Source: Erythrobacter donghaensis (GTDB lineage Bacteria > Pseudomonadota > Alphaproteobacteria > Sphingomonadales > Sphingomonadaceae). Taken from it: a stretch of 64,000 nt of DNA. The position numbers and the translations under genes were made by a program. Where the stretch lies: contig NZ_LSJS01000137.1 of NCBI RefSeq assembly GCF_001557325.1, positions 14,589-78,588 of the forward strand. Reading direction: 5' to 3'. Positions 49,472-58,708 of this stretch are shown one piece after another. The stretch's first letter is position 1; each line of letters begins with the position of its first letter. Under the pieces are notes generated by a model that was not told where the DNA came from, ran no database searches, and saw nothing but the letters and a program-made list of their open reading frames with translations.

Positions 49472-50827
49472 TCAGACCACCCCGAAGGCCAGCATCGCGT
49501 CGGCGACCTTCTTGAAGCCCGCGATATTCGCGCCCTTCACGTAGTCGATATAGCCGCCGCCCTGATCGCCGTAGCGGATGCAGGAATTGTGGATGCCGGA
49601 CATGATGTCCTTGAGCATCTGCTGCAATTCCTCCTCCTTCCACGAGCGGCGTTCGGAGTTCTGGCTCATCTCGAGGCCCGAGACCGCGACCCCGCCCGCG
49701 TTGCTCGCCTTGCCCGGCGCGTAGAGGATCCTGGCGTGCTTGAAGGTGTGCACCCCGTCGAGATCGGTCGGCATGTTGGCGCCCTCGGAAACCGCGCGGC
49801 AGCCGTTGGCGACGAGCATCTTCGCGTCCTCGCCGAGCAGCTCGTTCTGCGTGGCGCAGGGGAGCGCAACATCGCAGGGCACGCCCCACGGGGTCTTGCC
49901 CGCATGGAAGGTCGCCTTCGGGAAGGCCTCGACATATTCCTCGATCCGGCCGCGGCGGTGGGTCTTGTGGGTCTTGACCCAGTCGATCTTCTCCTGATCG
50001 ATCCCGTCGGGATCATGGATGAACCCGCCCGAATCCGACAGGGTCAGCACCTTGCCGCCAAGCTGGACGATCTTCTCGGCCGCGTGCGTCGCGACATTGC
50101 CCGAGCCCGAGATCACCGCGGTCTTGCCCTCGAGGTTCTCGCCCTTGGTCGCCAGCATGTTCTCGAGGAAATAGACCGCGCCATAGCCGGTCGCCTCGGT
50201 GCGGATCAGCGAGCCGCCCCATTCGAGGCCCTTCCCGGTCAGCACCCCGGTGAAGTTGTTGGTGATGCGCTTGTACTGGCCGAACATGAAGCCGATCTCG
50301 CGCCCGCCCACGCCGATATCGCCCGCCGGCACGTCGATGTCGGCACCGATGTGGCGGTAGAGTTCGGTCATGAAGGACTGGCAGAAGCGCATGATCTCGC
50401 GCACGCTCTTGCCCTTGGGGTTGAAGTTCGAGCCGCCCTTGCCGCCGCCCATCGGCAGGCCGGTGAGCGCGTTCTTGAAGGTCTGTTCGAAGGCGAGGAA
50501 CTTCAGCACCGATTCGGTCACGCTCGGGTGGAAGCGGATGCCGCCCTTGTAGGGGCCGATCGCGTTGTTGTTCTGCACGCGCCAGCCGCGCTGGACGCGG
50601 ATGTTGCCGGCGTCGTCCTCCCAGCAGACGCGGAAGGACACCACGCGGTCGGGCTCGGCGATGCGGCGGAGGATCTGCTGGGAGTGATACTCCTCCTTGT
50701 CCTCCATGAATTCGAAGATGTCCTCGGCCACTTCCTGGACCGCCTGGACGAATTCCGGCTGATGCGGATTGCGTTTCTTGACGCCCTCCATGAAGCCGTT
50801 GAGGTCGACGTGATCGGTAACTGCCAT
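49472..50827 (-). CDS. gdhA: NADP-specific glutamate dehydrogenase
   Basis: 451 residues, the hexameric class size. It aminates 2-oxoglutarate to glutamate with NADPH. Motifs: GGIRFHPSVTESVLKFLAFE, the catalytic-Lys loop LPMGGGKGGSNFNPKGKS, DIDVPAGDIGVGGREIGFMF, the dinucleotide fold VISGSGNVATHAAEKIVQLG with Ser at the end of the next strand (LTLSDSGGF), consistent with NADP, and CRAVSEGANMPT. A ribosome site AGGGGG precedes the ATG. A terminator follows. It is transcribed alone, about 127 bases downstream of hemN on the same strand, with a promoter presumably in that gap. Very well conserved; no oddity. Confidence 0.96.
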   Translation of the reverse strand: MAVTDHVDLNGFMEGVKKRNPHQPEFVQAVQEVAEDIFEFMEDKEEYHSQQILRRIAEPDRVVSFRVCWEDDAGNIRVQRGWRVQNNNAIGPYKGGIRFHPSVTESVLKFLAFEQTFKNALTGLPMGGGKGGSNFNPKGKSVREIMRFCQSFMTELYRHIGADIDVPAGDIGVGGREIGFMFGQYKRITNNFTGVLTGKGLEWGGSLIRTEATGYGAVYFLENMLATKGENLEGKTAVISGSGNVATHAAEKIVQLGGKVLTLSDSGGFIHDPDGIDQEKIDWVKTHKTHRRGRIEEYVEAFPKATFHAGKTPWGVPCDVALPCATQNELLGEDAKMLVANGCRAVSEGANMPTDLDGVHTFKHARILYAPGKASNAGGVAVSGLEMSQNSERRSWKEEELQQMLKDIMSGIHNSCIRYGDQGGGYIDYVKGANIAGFKKVADAMLAFGVV

Positions 50828-50954
50828 GATGTTTTTTCCCCCTGCTCGTGACTATATGCGCCCCTGATGCGCCTCGCTTGTCGATTTGCGGCAGAACCAT
50901 CTTCCCAAATAGTGGCACTTCCATGGCAGGGAGGGACAGGCGGGCAGGGGGTGA

Positions 50955-52265
50955 TCAGATCGCCGAGGAAAATGCGCGCGGGGCGGCGGCGCGGTAGGCG
51001 TCGAACAGCGCGGCGATGACGCGGGCATAGGGCAGGCCCTGGGGAGGAATCGCCAGATGCCGGCCGCGCAGCTGTGCGAGGCCCGCGTCGATGAAGGGGG
51101 CGAGGCGCTCCGAGACTTCGGCAAGAAGATCCTCGGGCAGCTCCGCCTCGCCCGCGCACAGCAGCGCCTCGATCACCGTTCCGCGGCGCTGGTCTTCCGC
51201 AGTGCGGGCAATGCCGTGGCTGGCGGACAGGTGCCCGGTCTCGCTCAGCTGGCGATAGGTGGCGGTGTGCTTCTCGTTCTGCGCGAGGAGCCCGGGAAAG
51301 CCGCTGATCGCGCTCGCGCCGAGGCCGATCAGCACTTCGGAAGGATCGTCGGTGAAGCCCTGGAAGTTGCGCCGCAGCCTGCCGGCTTGCGCCGCGCGCG
51401 CCATCGGATCATGGGGCAGCGCGAAGTGATCGAAGCCGATCGCCTGATAGCCGCCCGCCGTCAGCAACCGGTGCGCCTCGCTCGCCATGGTGAAGCGCGC
51501 CGCAGCGCCGGGCAGGTCACCTGCGCGGATCATCGTCTGGCGCGGCACGAGATGCGGCACATGGGCATAGCCGAACACCGCAATCCGGTCCGCGCCCAGC
51601 TTGCGGGTCAGCTCGAGACTGTCTTCCAGATCGGCCTCGCTCTGGTGGGGCAGGCCGTACATCAGATCGAAGTTCAGCGACGTGACGCCGCCCTTGCGCA
51701 GCCAGTCGGTGCTGCGGCAGATCATGGTCAGCGATTGCTCGCGCCCGATCGCCTTCTGGCAATGCGCGGCGAAGGTCTGCACCCCCATGCTCGCCCGGCT
51801 GATGCCGGTGCGCCTGAGCACAGTGCTCCATTCGGCGGTGAGGCTGCGCGGATCGAGCTCGATCGACCATTCGGGGGCGGACAGCGGCAGGTGGGCGTGG
51901 AGCGCATCGACAAGGCCGAGGAAATCGCCGGTCAGGATCGCATTGGGGCTGCCCCCGCCGAAGGCGATGCGCCGCACCCGGGCGTCCCGCGGGAGCAGGC
52001 TGCCGACGGTCGCGATCTCCTGATGGAGCGCGGCAAGGTAGGCCTCGACCCGCGCGCGCTTGCCCGAGGCGGCGGTGTTGCAGCCGCAATAGAAGCAGAT
52101 CGCCTCGCAGAAGGGGATGTGGAGATAGAGCGAGATGTCCCCGCTCGCCTCCGCGATGGCGCGCTCGATGGTGCCGGGCGCGAGCGGGCCGAAGTCCGCG
52201 GCGGTCGGGTAGCTGGTGTAGCGCGGCACAGGGGTCGCGAGCAGCTCTGGGTGATAGGTCCACAT
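50955..52265 (-). CDS. hemN: Oxygen-independent coproporphyrinogen III oxidase
   Basis: 436 residues from the ATG of MWTYHPELLATPVPRYTSYP; upstream codons in frame are antisense to the small protein gene and are rejected. HemN is a radical SAM enzyme that decarboxylates coproporphyrinogen III to protoporphyrinogen IX without oxygen. The cluster motif is LHIPFCEAICFYCGCNT, followed by IAFGGGSPNAI and FDLMYGLPHQSEADL. It sits at the downstream end of the cbb3 gene cluster and has an FNR/FixK-like box in its leader, so induction at low oxygen with the oxidase is expected. The length and the RYTSYP start favour true HemN over HemW. Confidence 0.94.
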   Translation of the reverse strand: MWTYHPELLATPVPRYTSYPTAADFGPLAPGTIERAIAEASGDISLYLHIPFCEAICFYCGCNTAASGKRARVEAYLAALHQEIATVGSLLPRDARVRRIAFGGGSPNAILTGDFLGLVDALHAHLPLSAPEWSIELDPRSLTAEWSTVLRRTGISRASMGVQTFAAHCQKAIGREQSLTMICRSTDWLRKGGVTSLNFDLMYGLPHQSEADLEDSLELTRKLGADRIAVFGYAHVPHLVPRQTMIRAGDLPGAAARFTMASEAHRLLTAGGYQAIGFDHFALPHDPMARAAQAGRLRRNFQGFTDDPSEVLIGLGASAISGFPGLLAQNEKHTATYRQLSETGHLSASHGIARTAEDQRRGTVIEALLCAGEAELPEDLLAEVSERLAPFIDAGLAQLRGRHLAIPPQGLPYARVIAALFDAYRAAAPRAFSSAI

Positions 52266-52299
52266 GCGACGTCTAAAGCGCTCCCGCCGCACCCCGTCT

Positions 52300-52313
52300 T
52301 TGCGCGAGATCAA
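52300..52313 (-). promoter_or_regulatory. FNR/FixK-like box upstream of hemN
   Basis: On the minus strand TTGATCTCGCGCAA matches the TTGAT-N4-ATCAA consensus at eight of ten positions, 35 bases before the hemN ATG. It overlaps the last codon and stop of the small protein gene. A related half-site lies just upstream (about 52333-52342, TTGATTGATC). Confidence 0.45.
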
Positions 52314-52537
52314 ATTCCCCGTTTCGGATGTTTTGATTGATCTTTTTCCCGGCAGGTGCCCGCGTGGCAGCCCTTGGGGTGGCAGTCGCGATCCCGCGCG
52401 GGGCGTTCGTCCTCGAGCGGGATGGTGATCGTGCCGCCGTTGCACAGGTGCATGGTGAGGGTCTGGCCGGGCGGGGCAGGCAGGGGGCCGATCATCACCG
52501 GGGCAAGTGCGGCCAGCGCGAGGGGGAGCAGGTTCAC
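52310..52537 (-). CDS. Small secreted Cys/His-rich protein, unknown function
   Basis: 75 residues from a GTG that overlaps the ccoS stop (GTGA). A signal-like N-terminus (NLLPLALAALAPVMIGPLPA) precedes TLTMHLCNGGTITIPLEDER and a Cys-rich tail with DCHPKGCHAGTCREKDQSKH. The tail holds a CX4CH (CHPKGCH) and a third Cys, which could bind copper, haem or form disulfides. Its position, translationally coupled to the end of ccoGHIS, suggests a copper or haem delivery helper for cbb3 oxidase. I do not recognise the family, and no reaction is implied. Confidence 0.65.
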   Translation of the reverse strand: MNLLPLALAALAPVMIGPLPAPPGQTLTMHLCNGGTITIPLEDERPARDRDCHPKGCHAGTCREKDQSKHPKRGI

Positions 52538-52683
52538 GAGGCTTCCTCCTCATCGATGAGGATGCGGTGGGCGGCCCCGTCCATGTCGTCATACTGGCCG
52601 GCGCGCATCGACCACAGGAAGGCGGCGAGGCCGAGGAGGCCCATGCCGAGCGCGATGGGGATGAGGATCGCAAGCCCGGTCAT
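52534..52683 (-). CDS. ccoS: cbb3-type cytochrome oxidase assembly protein CcoS
   Basis: 49 residues: one membrane helix (LAILIPIALGMGLLGLAAFL) followed by WSMRAGQYDDMDGAAHRI, the CcoS signature, and an acidic end. CcoS is needed to insert haem b and copper into CcoN. The start overlaps the ccoI stop (ATGA) and the stop overlaps the following GTG-start gene. Too short for most automatic calls but family and position agree. Confidence 0.9.
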   Translation of the reverse strand: MTGLAILIPIALGMGLLGLAAFLWSMRAGQYDDMDGAAHRILIDEEEAS

Positions 52684-54842
52684 TGCGACGCTCCGGGGGC
52701 TGCTCCCGCCAGCCGCAGCGAATTGGCGATCACCACCAGCGAGGACACCGACATGGCGATCGCCGCGACCAGCGGCGTCACCTGCCCGGTCAGCGCCAGC
52801 GGCACAGCGAACGCGTTGTAGGCGATCGAAAAGCCGAAATTCTGGCGCACCACCGCCATGGTCCGGCGCGCGACCCGCACCGCGAGCGCGACGGGCATCA
52901 GCGGCTCGCCGATGAACACCGCATCAGCGGCCTGCTGGCTGGCGTCCGACGCGGTCCCGGGCGCGATCGAGGCGTGGGCGGCGGCGAGCGCGGGGCCGTC
53001 GTTCAATCCGTCGCCGACCATCAGCGGGCGGTGCCCGGCAGCCTTCAGCGCCTCGAGCGCGGCGAGCTTCCCGCGCGGATCGGCCTCGGATTGCGCAGGG
53101 ATGCCGAGCGCGGCGGCGATGGCGGCGACGGGCGCGGCGCGGTCGCCCGAGAGGATCCGTGCGGGCAGGCCCTCGGCCGCGAGCGCGGCGAGCGCGGCGG
53201 CGGCATCGGGGCGCAGGGGATCGGCAAAGGGAATGACCTGACGGGTCTCGCCGATCCTGAGGGTGGTGGCGAGCAGGGCCCCATCATCTTTGGCGGCTAC
53301 GCCTTCGGGATTCGCGCCCTCGGGCTTTTCCAGTGCGACCCTCAGCCCTTGCCAGCGCCCTTCGAGCCCGGCGCCGCTCGCTTCGGCGATGCCGGTGACG
53401 ACGGCGGGGGTCACGCCCGCGCGCAGCAGTGCGGCGGCAAGCCCGCGGCTCAGCGGATGGCGGCTGGTCTGGGCGAGCGCGAGGGCGATGCTGCGGGCCT
53501 CGGCGTCGAGCCCGGCGATGTCGGCGCGCGGGGTGCCGAGCGTGAGCGTGCCGGTCTTGTCGAGTACGGCGAGGTCGCATTCGGCGAGGCGCTCCAAGGC
53601 GCTGCCGTCCTTCACCAGCAGGCCCCGCCGCATCAGCGCGCCGCTCGCCACGACCTGCGCGGCGGGAACCGCAAGTCCCATCGCGCAGGGGCAGGTGATG
53701 ATGAGGACGGCGATTGCGATGGTGAGCGATGCGTGCCATCCGGCGCCCGCGATCATCCACCCCGCGAAGGCAAGCAGCGCCAGCGCGTGCACCACCGGCG
53801 CATAGAGCCGCGAGGCACGGTCGGCGATGCGGACATAGGCGGAGCGCGATTGCCCCGCCTCGTCCATCGCCCGCGCGATCTCGGCGAGCGCGGTATCCTC
53901 GGCCACGTGGGTGAGGCGCACCTTGAGGGCGGCGCCCATGTTGATCGCGCCCGCGTGCACCACCGATCCCGGCGCGACCGCTTCGGGCGCGCTCTCGCCG
54001 GTGAGCATGGCGTTGTCGAGCGCGCTGGTGCCCTCCACCACCTCGCCGTCCGCCGCGAGCGCCTCGCCGGCGGCGACCAGCACCAGCATGCCGGGCAGGA
54101 GGTCTTTCGCCGCCACCCTCCGGGTTGTGCCATCGGGAGCAATGACGCTGGCGCTCCTGCCCATCCGCCCGAGCAGCGCCCCGATCCCCGCGCGGGTGCG
54201 GGTGCGCATCTCGGCATCGAGCGCGCGGCCTGCCAGCAGGAAGAACAGCAGCATCACGGCGCTGTCGAAGAAGGCATGCGCGCCGCCGGTGATGGTCTCG
54301 TAAAGCGACATGCAGGTCGCGAGGATCACGCCGATGGAGATCGGCACGTCCATGTTGGTGCGCCGGTGCTTCAGCGCCATCCATGCGCTCGCGAAGAAGG
54401 GGCGGCCCGAATAGGCGACCACGGGGAGGGCAATGGCGGCGGAGAGCCAGTGGAACAGGTCTCTGGTGGCCCCGTCCGCGCCCGACCACACGCTGACCGA
54501 GAGCAGCATGATGTTCATCATCCCGAACCCGGCGACCCCGAGCGCGCGGGTCAATCGCTTGCGTTCGGCATCGTCGCTGCCGAGCGGATTGTCGGCAACC
54601 GGCTGGGATTCGAACCCGAGCGCGAGCAGCGCAGAGGTGAGCGCGCCCTCATCCAGTGCCGGATCATGGCTGATCGCCACGCGCTTGGCCGAAAGGTTCG
54701 CGCGCGCCGCCGCGATGCCGGGCACCTTCGCCAGCTCACGCTCGATCTTGCCGATGCACCCGGCGCATTTCATGCCGGGCACGGTCAGCCTTGTGGTGAC
54801 GAGCGGGGTTTCGGAGGCGAGGTTGAGGACGGGCGCGTTCAC
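52680..54842 (-). CDS. ccoI: Cu-translocating P1B-type ATPase CcoI
   Basis: 720 residues from a GTG overlapping the ccoH stop (GTGA); an earlier in-frame ATG at 54866 lies inside ccoH and is rejected. An N-terminal heavy-metal domain (PGMKCAGCIGKIERELAKV), TGES in MLTGESAPEAVA, the transport CPC in TCPCAMGLAVPAAQV, phosphorylated Asp in LDKTGTLTLGTPRA, HP in TSRHPLSRG and GDGLNDGPALAAA are all present. CcoI exports copper to the periplasm for the CuB centre of cbb3 oxidase (FixI type). Stop overlaps ccoS start. Confidence 0.95.
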   Translation of the reverse strand: MNAPVLNLASETPLVTTRLTVPGMKCAGCIGKIERELAKVPGIAAARANLSAKRVAISHDPALDEGALTSALLALGFESQPVADNPLGSDDAERKRLTRALGVAGFGMMNIMLLSVSVWSGADGATRDLFHWLSAAIALPVVAYSGRPFFASAWMALKHRRTNMDVPISIGVILATCMSLYETITGGAHAFFDSAVMLLFFLLAGRALDAEMRTRTRAGIGALLGRMGRSASVIAPDGTTRRVAAKDLLPGMLVLVAAGEALAADGEVVEGTSALDNAMLTGESAPEAVAPGSVVHAGAINMGAALKVRLTHVAEDTALAEIARAMDEAGQSRSAYVRIADRASRLYAPVVHALALLAFAGWMIAGAGWHASLTIAIAVLIITCPCAMGLAVPAAQVVASGALMRRGLLVKDGSALERLAECDLAVLDKTGTLTLGTPRADIAGLDAEARSIALALAQTSRHPLSRGLAAALLRAGVTPAVVTGIAEASGAGLEGRWQGLRVALEKPEGANPEGVAAKDDGALLATTLRIGETRQVIPFADPLRPDAAAALAALAAEGLPARILSGDRAAPVAAIAAALGIPAQSEADPRGKLAALEALKAAGHRPLMVGDGLNDGPALAAAHASIAPGTASDASQQAADAVFIGEPLMPVALAVRVARRTMAVVRQNFGFSIAYNAFAVPLALTGQVTPLVAAIAMSVSSLVVIANSLRLAGAAPGASQ

Positions 54843-55297
54843 CGGAGCTCGGCCTCCCCGGCCCATGCCTCGCCGCCCGCCCGGATCGCGAGGCGCAGCT
54901 GCCAGCGGCCGGGAGCGAGGGGCTCGGTGGAAACCCAGCGGCCCTGCCCTTCAGGGGCAAAGGTCAGCGGCTGGTCCTCGCGCGCACCGAGCGGACGTTC
55001 GGCGGTGGCGGTCATCCGCGCCCCCGCGGGCACGCCGAGCGCTTCGACCACCACCCGGCCATCGTCGCGGCGATGCGGCACCGCCTGCCAGCCCAGCGCC
55101 TTCGAGGCTGCCGCCTGCTTGAGCCAGCCGTTGTAGTTCTGGCTGGCGACGTAGGAATTGTCGACCACCGTGCCGTGGAAGCTCCCCACCGCGACGCTCG
55201 CCATCACGAGGTTGACCGCGATGACGACGGCGAACCCGGCGACGAAGATCGCGGCCATGCGGCGTCCGGTGAAAGTCCCGTGCTTGCTCGCCATCAT
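54839..55297 (-). CDS. ccoH: cbb3 oxidase assembly protein CcoH (FixH)
   Basis: 152 residues. One N-terminal helix (MAAIFVAGFAVVIAVNLVMA) then the periplasmic FixH domain with GSFHGTVVDNSYVASQNYNG and the beta-rich end APGRWQLRLAIRAGGEAW. It stabilises the oxidase during assembly together with CcoI. Two adjacent ATGs (ATGATG) are possible; the first overlaps the ccoG stop in ATGA form. The stop overlaps the ccoI GTG. Confidence 0.92.
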   Translation of the reverse strand: MMASKHGTFTGRRMAAIFVAGFAVVIAVNLVMASVAVGSFHGTVVDNSYVASQNYNGWLKQAAASKALGWQAVPHRRDDGRVVVEALGVPAGARMTATAERPLGAREDQPLTFAPEGQGRWVSTEPLAPGRWQLRLAIRAGGEAWAGEAELR

Positions 55298-56850
55298 TCG
55301 CTCCCCGGCATGGCAAAGGTGGTTTCCGCAGTGTCGGTCTCGCGCTGCTCGTCGAGCGCGGTGAGGCGGAAGGCGAAGGCGCTCGCGCTCGCGCCGCTCG
55401 GCAGCAGCACATAGGCGCGCAGCACCCTGGTTTCGTTGGCGCGGACGGTGACGGTCTGCGCGGGCGCCGCATTCTCGAGGCTGATGCTGTCGGTCCACAT
55501 CACGGCTCCGGCAGGCAGACCCTGAAGCGCCACTTCCATATCGCGCGGGCGGGCCTCCATGTTGCGCAGGCGCAGCGTGTAGGCGTTCCTGACCGAGCCG
55601 TCCTTCAGCAGCATGAAGGGCGGATTGCGGTCGGGCGCGACGGTCAGGTCGGTGTGGCTGCGGGTGCCGAGCGCGAAGAGCAGCCCCGCGCCGATCCCCG
55701 CCCAGACAGTGAAGTAGATGAACACGCGCGGCCGCAGCAGCGCCTTCCATGCCGGGCGGGCGGGTGCGCCCGCGCGTTCGGCGTCGCATTGCTCGAGGGT
55801 TGCATAGTCGATCAGGCCCCGCGGACGCCCGGTCTCCTTCATCACCCGGTCGCAGGCGTCGATGCACAGCCCGCAGGTGATGCAGCCAATCTGCTGGCCC
55901 TCGCGGATGTCGACCCCGGTGGGGCACACCGCGACGCACAGCTGGCAATCGATGCAGTCGCCATACGCGCCCGGGTTCTTCGCCGCCTTCTTGAGGCTGC
56001 CGCGCTGTTCGCCGCGCCAGTCCTTGTAGGTGACGATCAGGCTCTTCTCGTCGAGCATCGCGGTCTGGATGCGCGGCCAGGGGCACATGTAGATGCACAC
56101 CTGCTCGCGCATGAAGCCGCCCAGCCAGAAGGTCGTGCCGGTGAGCACCGCGACCGTGGCATAGGCGATGGGGTCGGCGGTGCCGTGCCAGAAATCCCAG
56201 GTGAGGGTGGGCGCATCGGCGAAATACATGATCCACGCGCCGCCGGTCCAGAAGGCAATCGCGAGATAGACCGCCCACTTGGCGAGGCGGCGGGTGGTCT
56301 TGGCCACGCCCCACGGCGCCTTGTCGAGCCGCGCGCGGGCGTTGCGGTCACCGTCGAAGAAGCGGTCGATGTGCTGGAACAGGTCGGTCCACACCGTCTG
56401 GGGGCAGGCATAGCCGCACCATGCGCGGCCCACGGCGCTGGTCACCAGGAACAGGCCGATGCCCGCCATGATCAGCAGCCCGGCGACGAAGTAGAATTCG
56501 TGCGGCCAGATCTCGATATCGAACATGTAGAAGCGGCGGTTGGCCAGATCGACCAGCACCGCCTGATCGGGGGCGTAGGGCCCGCGGTCCCACCTGATCC
56601 ACGGGGTCGCGTAGTAGATCGTGAGGGTGATCACCATGATCGCCCACTTGAAACGCCGGAAGGGGCCGTCGATCCGCTTGTTGTGGACCGTGCGACCGGC
56701 CTCGTAGAGCGCGCTCCCCATGAAACCGGCGCTTTCCGCGGGAGCGGGCGCGGGAGCCTTGGCCCCCTCGGCCGCGAGCGCCCCCGCCCAGTCGCGCTTG
56801 GGCGGTTGCGCTTGGGGCGCGGGGCGATCGGGTGCGTCGGCTTGCGCCAT
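55294..56850 (-). CDS. ccoG: cbb3 oxidase accessory protein CcoG (FixG)
   Basis: 518 residues. Membrane helices flank the NapH-like part (GRAWCGYACPQTVWTDLFQH, VCIYMCPWPRIQTAMLDEKS), followed by two 4Fe-4S motifs, CIDCQLCVAVCPTG and CITCGLCIDACDRVM, and a C-terminal immunoglobulin-like FixG domain (NAYTLRLRNMEARPRDMEVA). CcoG reduces Cu(II) to Cu(I) in the cytoplasm for CcoI. It starts 10 bases after the ccoP stop. N-terminal 45 residues are Ala/Pro-rich and variable. Confidence 0.95.
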   Translation of the reverse strand: MAQADAPDRPAPQAQPPKRDWAGALAAEGAKAPAPAPAESAGFMGSALYEAGRTVHNKRIDGPFRRFKWAIMVITLTIYYATPWIRWDRGPYAPDQAVLVDLANRRFYMFDIEIWPHEFYFVAGLLIMAGIGLFLVTSAVGRAWCGYACPQTVWTDLFQHIDRFFDGDRNARARLDKAPWGVAKTTRRLAKWAVYLAIAFWTGGAWIMYFADAPTLTWDFWHGTADPIAYATVAVLTGTTFWLGGFMREQVCIYMCPWPRIQTAMLDEKSLIVTYKDWRGEQRGSLKKAAKNPGAYGDCIDCQLCVAVCPTGVDIREGQQIGCITCGLCIDACDRVMKETGRPRGLIDYATLEQCDAERAGAPARPAWKALLRPRVFIYFTVWAGIGAGLLFALGTRSHTDLTVAPDRNPPFMLLKDGSVRNAYTLRLRNMEARPRDMEVALQGLPAGAVMWTDSISLENAAPAQTVTVRANETRVLRAYVLLPSGASASAFAFRLTALDEQRETDTAETTFAMPGSE

Positions 56851-56860
56851 TTCGGTTGTC

Positions 56861-57766
56861 CTACTTGGCCGCGACTTGCGCGGCTTCGGGTTGAGCGGCG
56901 GCGGGGGCAGGGGCCTGGCCGCCGCCGCGGGCGTGGACGTAGGCGGCGAGCATCTTGATCGTCACCGGATCGAGCCGCCCCTGCCAGGCCGGCATCACGC
57001 CGTGGCGGGGGGCGAGGATCTGCTTGCCGATCGCCGACGCGCTGCCGCCATAGAGCCAGATCGCGTCGTTGAGCGCCGGGCCCCCGACCGCGGGCAGCCC
57101 TTCTCCGCCCGCCCCGTGGCAGGCCGCGCAATTGTCGGCGAACATCTGCGCGCCGGCGGCATTGGGCCTGGCCTTGCCGGAGAGCGAGAGCACATGGGCG
57201 GTGAGCGCGCCGACCTGCGCAGGCTCGAGGCTGCCCTCGAAGGCGGGCATGAAATTGCTCCGCGTCTCGGCCGCCGCATCCCAGCGGATGCCGTGGGTGA
57301 GGGTGTATTCGATCTCGGTCAGCGTCCCGCCCCAGATCCAGTCATCGTCATTGAGGTTGGGATAGCCCGGCGATCCCGCCGCGCCCGCGCCGTGGCACTG
57401 GACGCAATTGACCTTGAACGCCGCCGCCCCGCCCGCGACCGCGGCCTGCATCAGCGCCGGATCGTCGGCAAGCGCCTCGATCGGGGTCGCGGCGATCTTC
57501 GCCACCACCCCGGCGCGCGCGGCATCGGCGGCGCGCATCTCGGCGGCCAGATCGCCCCGGCTCGACCAGCCGAGCGTGCCTGCCGTCGCCCGGTCGATCA
57601 GCGGCCAGGCGGGGTAGAGCACCACATAAACGACGGCGAACAGGATCGTCGCGTAGAAGGTGTAGAGCCACCAGCGCGGCAGCGGCGTGTTGAGCTCCTC
57701 GATCCCGTCCCATTCGTGGCCGACGAATTCGGTGCCGGTGGGCTCGTCGATGCGCTTCTTAGTCAT
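56861..57766 (-). CDS. ccoP: cbb3 oxidase subunit III, dihaem cytochrome CcoP
   Basis: 301 residues from ATG at 57766 ([11 protein letters not shown]), preceded by CAGGGAT; an ATG nine bases earlier is possible. N-terminal helix (WWLYTFYATILFAVVYVVLY) then two class I cytochrome c domains with CVQCHGAGAAGSPGYPNLND and CAACHGAGGEGLPAVGGPA, each with a later Met ligand (NFMPAFEGSL and GVMPAWQGRL). It feeds electrons from the bc1 side into CcoN. The start overlaps the ccoQ stop region. Confidence 0.96.
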   Translation of the reverse strand: MTKKRIDEPTGTEFVGHEWDGIEELNTPLPRWWLYTFYATILFAVVYVVLYPAWPLIDRATAGTLGWSSRGDLAAEMRAADAARAGVVAKIAATPIEALADDPALMQAAVAGGAAAFKVNCVQCHGAGAAGSPGYPNLNDDDWIWGGTLTEIEYTLTHGIRWDAAAETRSNFMPAFEGSLEPAQVGALTAHVLSLSGKARPNAAGAQMFADNCAACHGAGGEGLPAVGGPALNDAIWLYGGSASAIGKQILAPRHGVMPAWQGRLDPVTIKMLAAYVHARGGGQAPAPAAAQPEAAQVAAK

Positions 57767-57920
57767 GGTTGTCATCCCTGAAGATCGAGTGCTTGGCATC
57801 GGCCACGTAGCGCTTGGCGCCGGGGCGGAAGTGCCACAGGCACAGGGTCAGATAGAGCGCGCAGATCGCGGCAAGGCCGTAGCTGTCGGCGAAGTGGCGC
57901 AAGGCGGTGTAGAGGGTCAT
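57759..57920 (-). CDS. ccoQ: cbb3 oxidase subunit CcoQ
   Basis: 53 residues: one helix ([20 protein letters not shown]) with the FRPG-K turn and a charged tail ([10 protein letters not shown]), the normal CcoQ form. It stabilises CcoP in the complex. The start overlaps the ccoO stop (ATGA), and its end overlaps the ccoP start by eight bases. Confidence 0.92.
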   Translation of the reverse strand: MTLYTALRHFADSYGLAAICALYLTLCLWHFRPGAKRYVADAKHSIFRDDNHD

Positions 57921-58684
57921 CGGCCCTTGTCCCCCTTGGTGAGCTGCTCCTGCGCGGCGGCAGAGTTCACGTCGACCAGCGTGCCGAGCATCTGGAGATA
58001 GGCGACCAGCGCGTCCATTTCGGTCACCCGCTTGGGGTCGCCGTCGAAATCGCGGATCTGCGCCTTGGGGTAGCGCGCGGCGAGATCGCCCGCGTCCGCC
58101 TCGGGATTGGCCTGCGCCTCGAGATCGGTCGCGGCGGCAGCGATGTCCTTGTCCGAATAGGGCACGCCTACGGCCCGCAGCGCGGCGAGGCCCGCGGCCG
58201 GATCGGCCACCTTCAGCTCGGTTTCGGCGAGGAAGCCGTAGCTCGGCATGATGCTCTCGGGCACCACCTCGCGCGGGGCCTTGAGGTGCTGGACATGCCA
58301 GGCATCCGAATAGCGCCCGCCGACCCGCGCGAGGTCCGGCCCGGTGCGCTTGCTGCCCCACTGGAAGGGGTGATCATACATCGATTCCGCCGCGAGGCTG
58401 TAGTGGCCGTAGCGTTCGACCTCGTCCCTGAAGGGCCGGATCATCTGGCTGTGGCAGACGTAGCAGCCCTCGCGGACATAGATGTCGCGCCCGGCCTGTT
58501 CGAGCGGGGTGTAGGGGCGCATGCCCTCGACCTTCTCGATCGTGTTGTCGATCCAGAACAGGGGCGCGATCTCGACGATCCCGCCGATCGCCACCACGCC
58601 CAGCGTGAGCGCGGCGAGCAGGGTGACGTTGCGTTCGAGCTTCTTGTGGCCCTCGAAGGCGCCGGTACTTGCGGTGTTGCTCAT
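57917..58684 (-). CDS. ccoO: cbb3 oxidase subunit II, monohaem cytochrome CcoO
   Basis: 255 residues. N-terminal anchor ([20 protein letters not shown]), haem motif [20 protein letters not shown], then [20 protein letters not shown] and [20 protein letters not shown] with the axial Met. It transfers electrons between CcoP and CcoN. It lies 24 bases after ccoN and couples to ccoQ. No unusual feature. Confidence 0.97.
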   Translation of the reverse strand: MSNTASTGAFEGHKKLERNVTLLAALTLGVVAIGGIVEIAPLFWIDNTIEKVEGMRPYTPLEQAGRDIYVREGCYVCHSQMIRPFRDEVERYGHYSLAAESMYDHPFQWGSKRTGPDLARVGGRYSDAWHVQHLKAPREVVPESIMPSYGFLAETELKVADPAAGLAALRAVGVPYSDKDIAAAATDLEAQANPEADAGDLAARYPKAQIRDFDGDPKRVTEMDALVAYLQMLGTLVDVNSAAAQEQLTKGDKGR

Positions 58685-58708
58685 GGTGTCAGGCTCCCTG
58701 TCTGACGA

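Noticed and set aside
52331-52342. A second FNR site in the hemN leader (TTGATTGATC)
   Set aside because: Half-site spacing does not fit TTGAT-N4-ATCAA and it lies inside the small protein's coding region; only the nearer box is listed.
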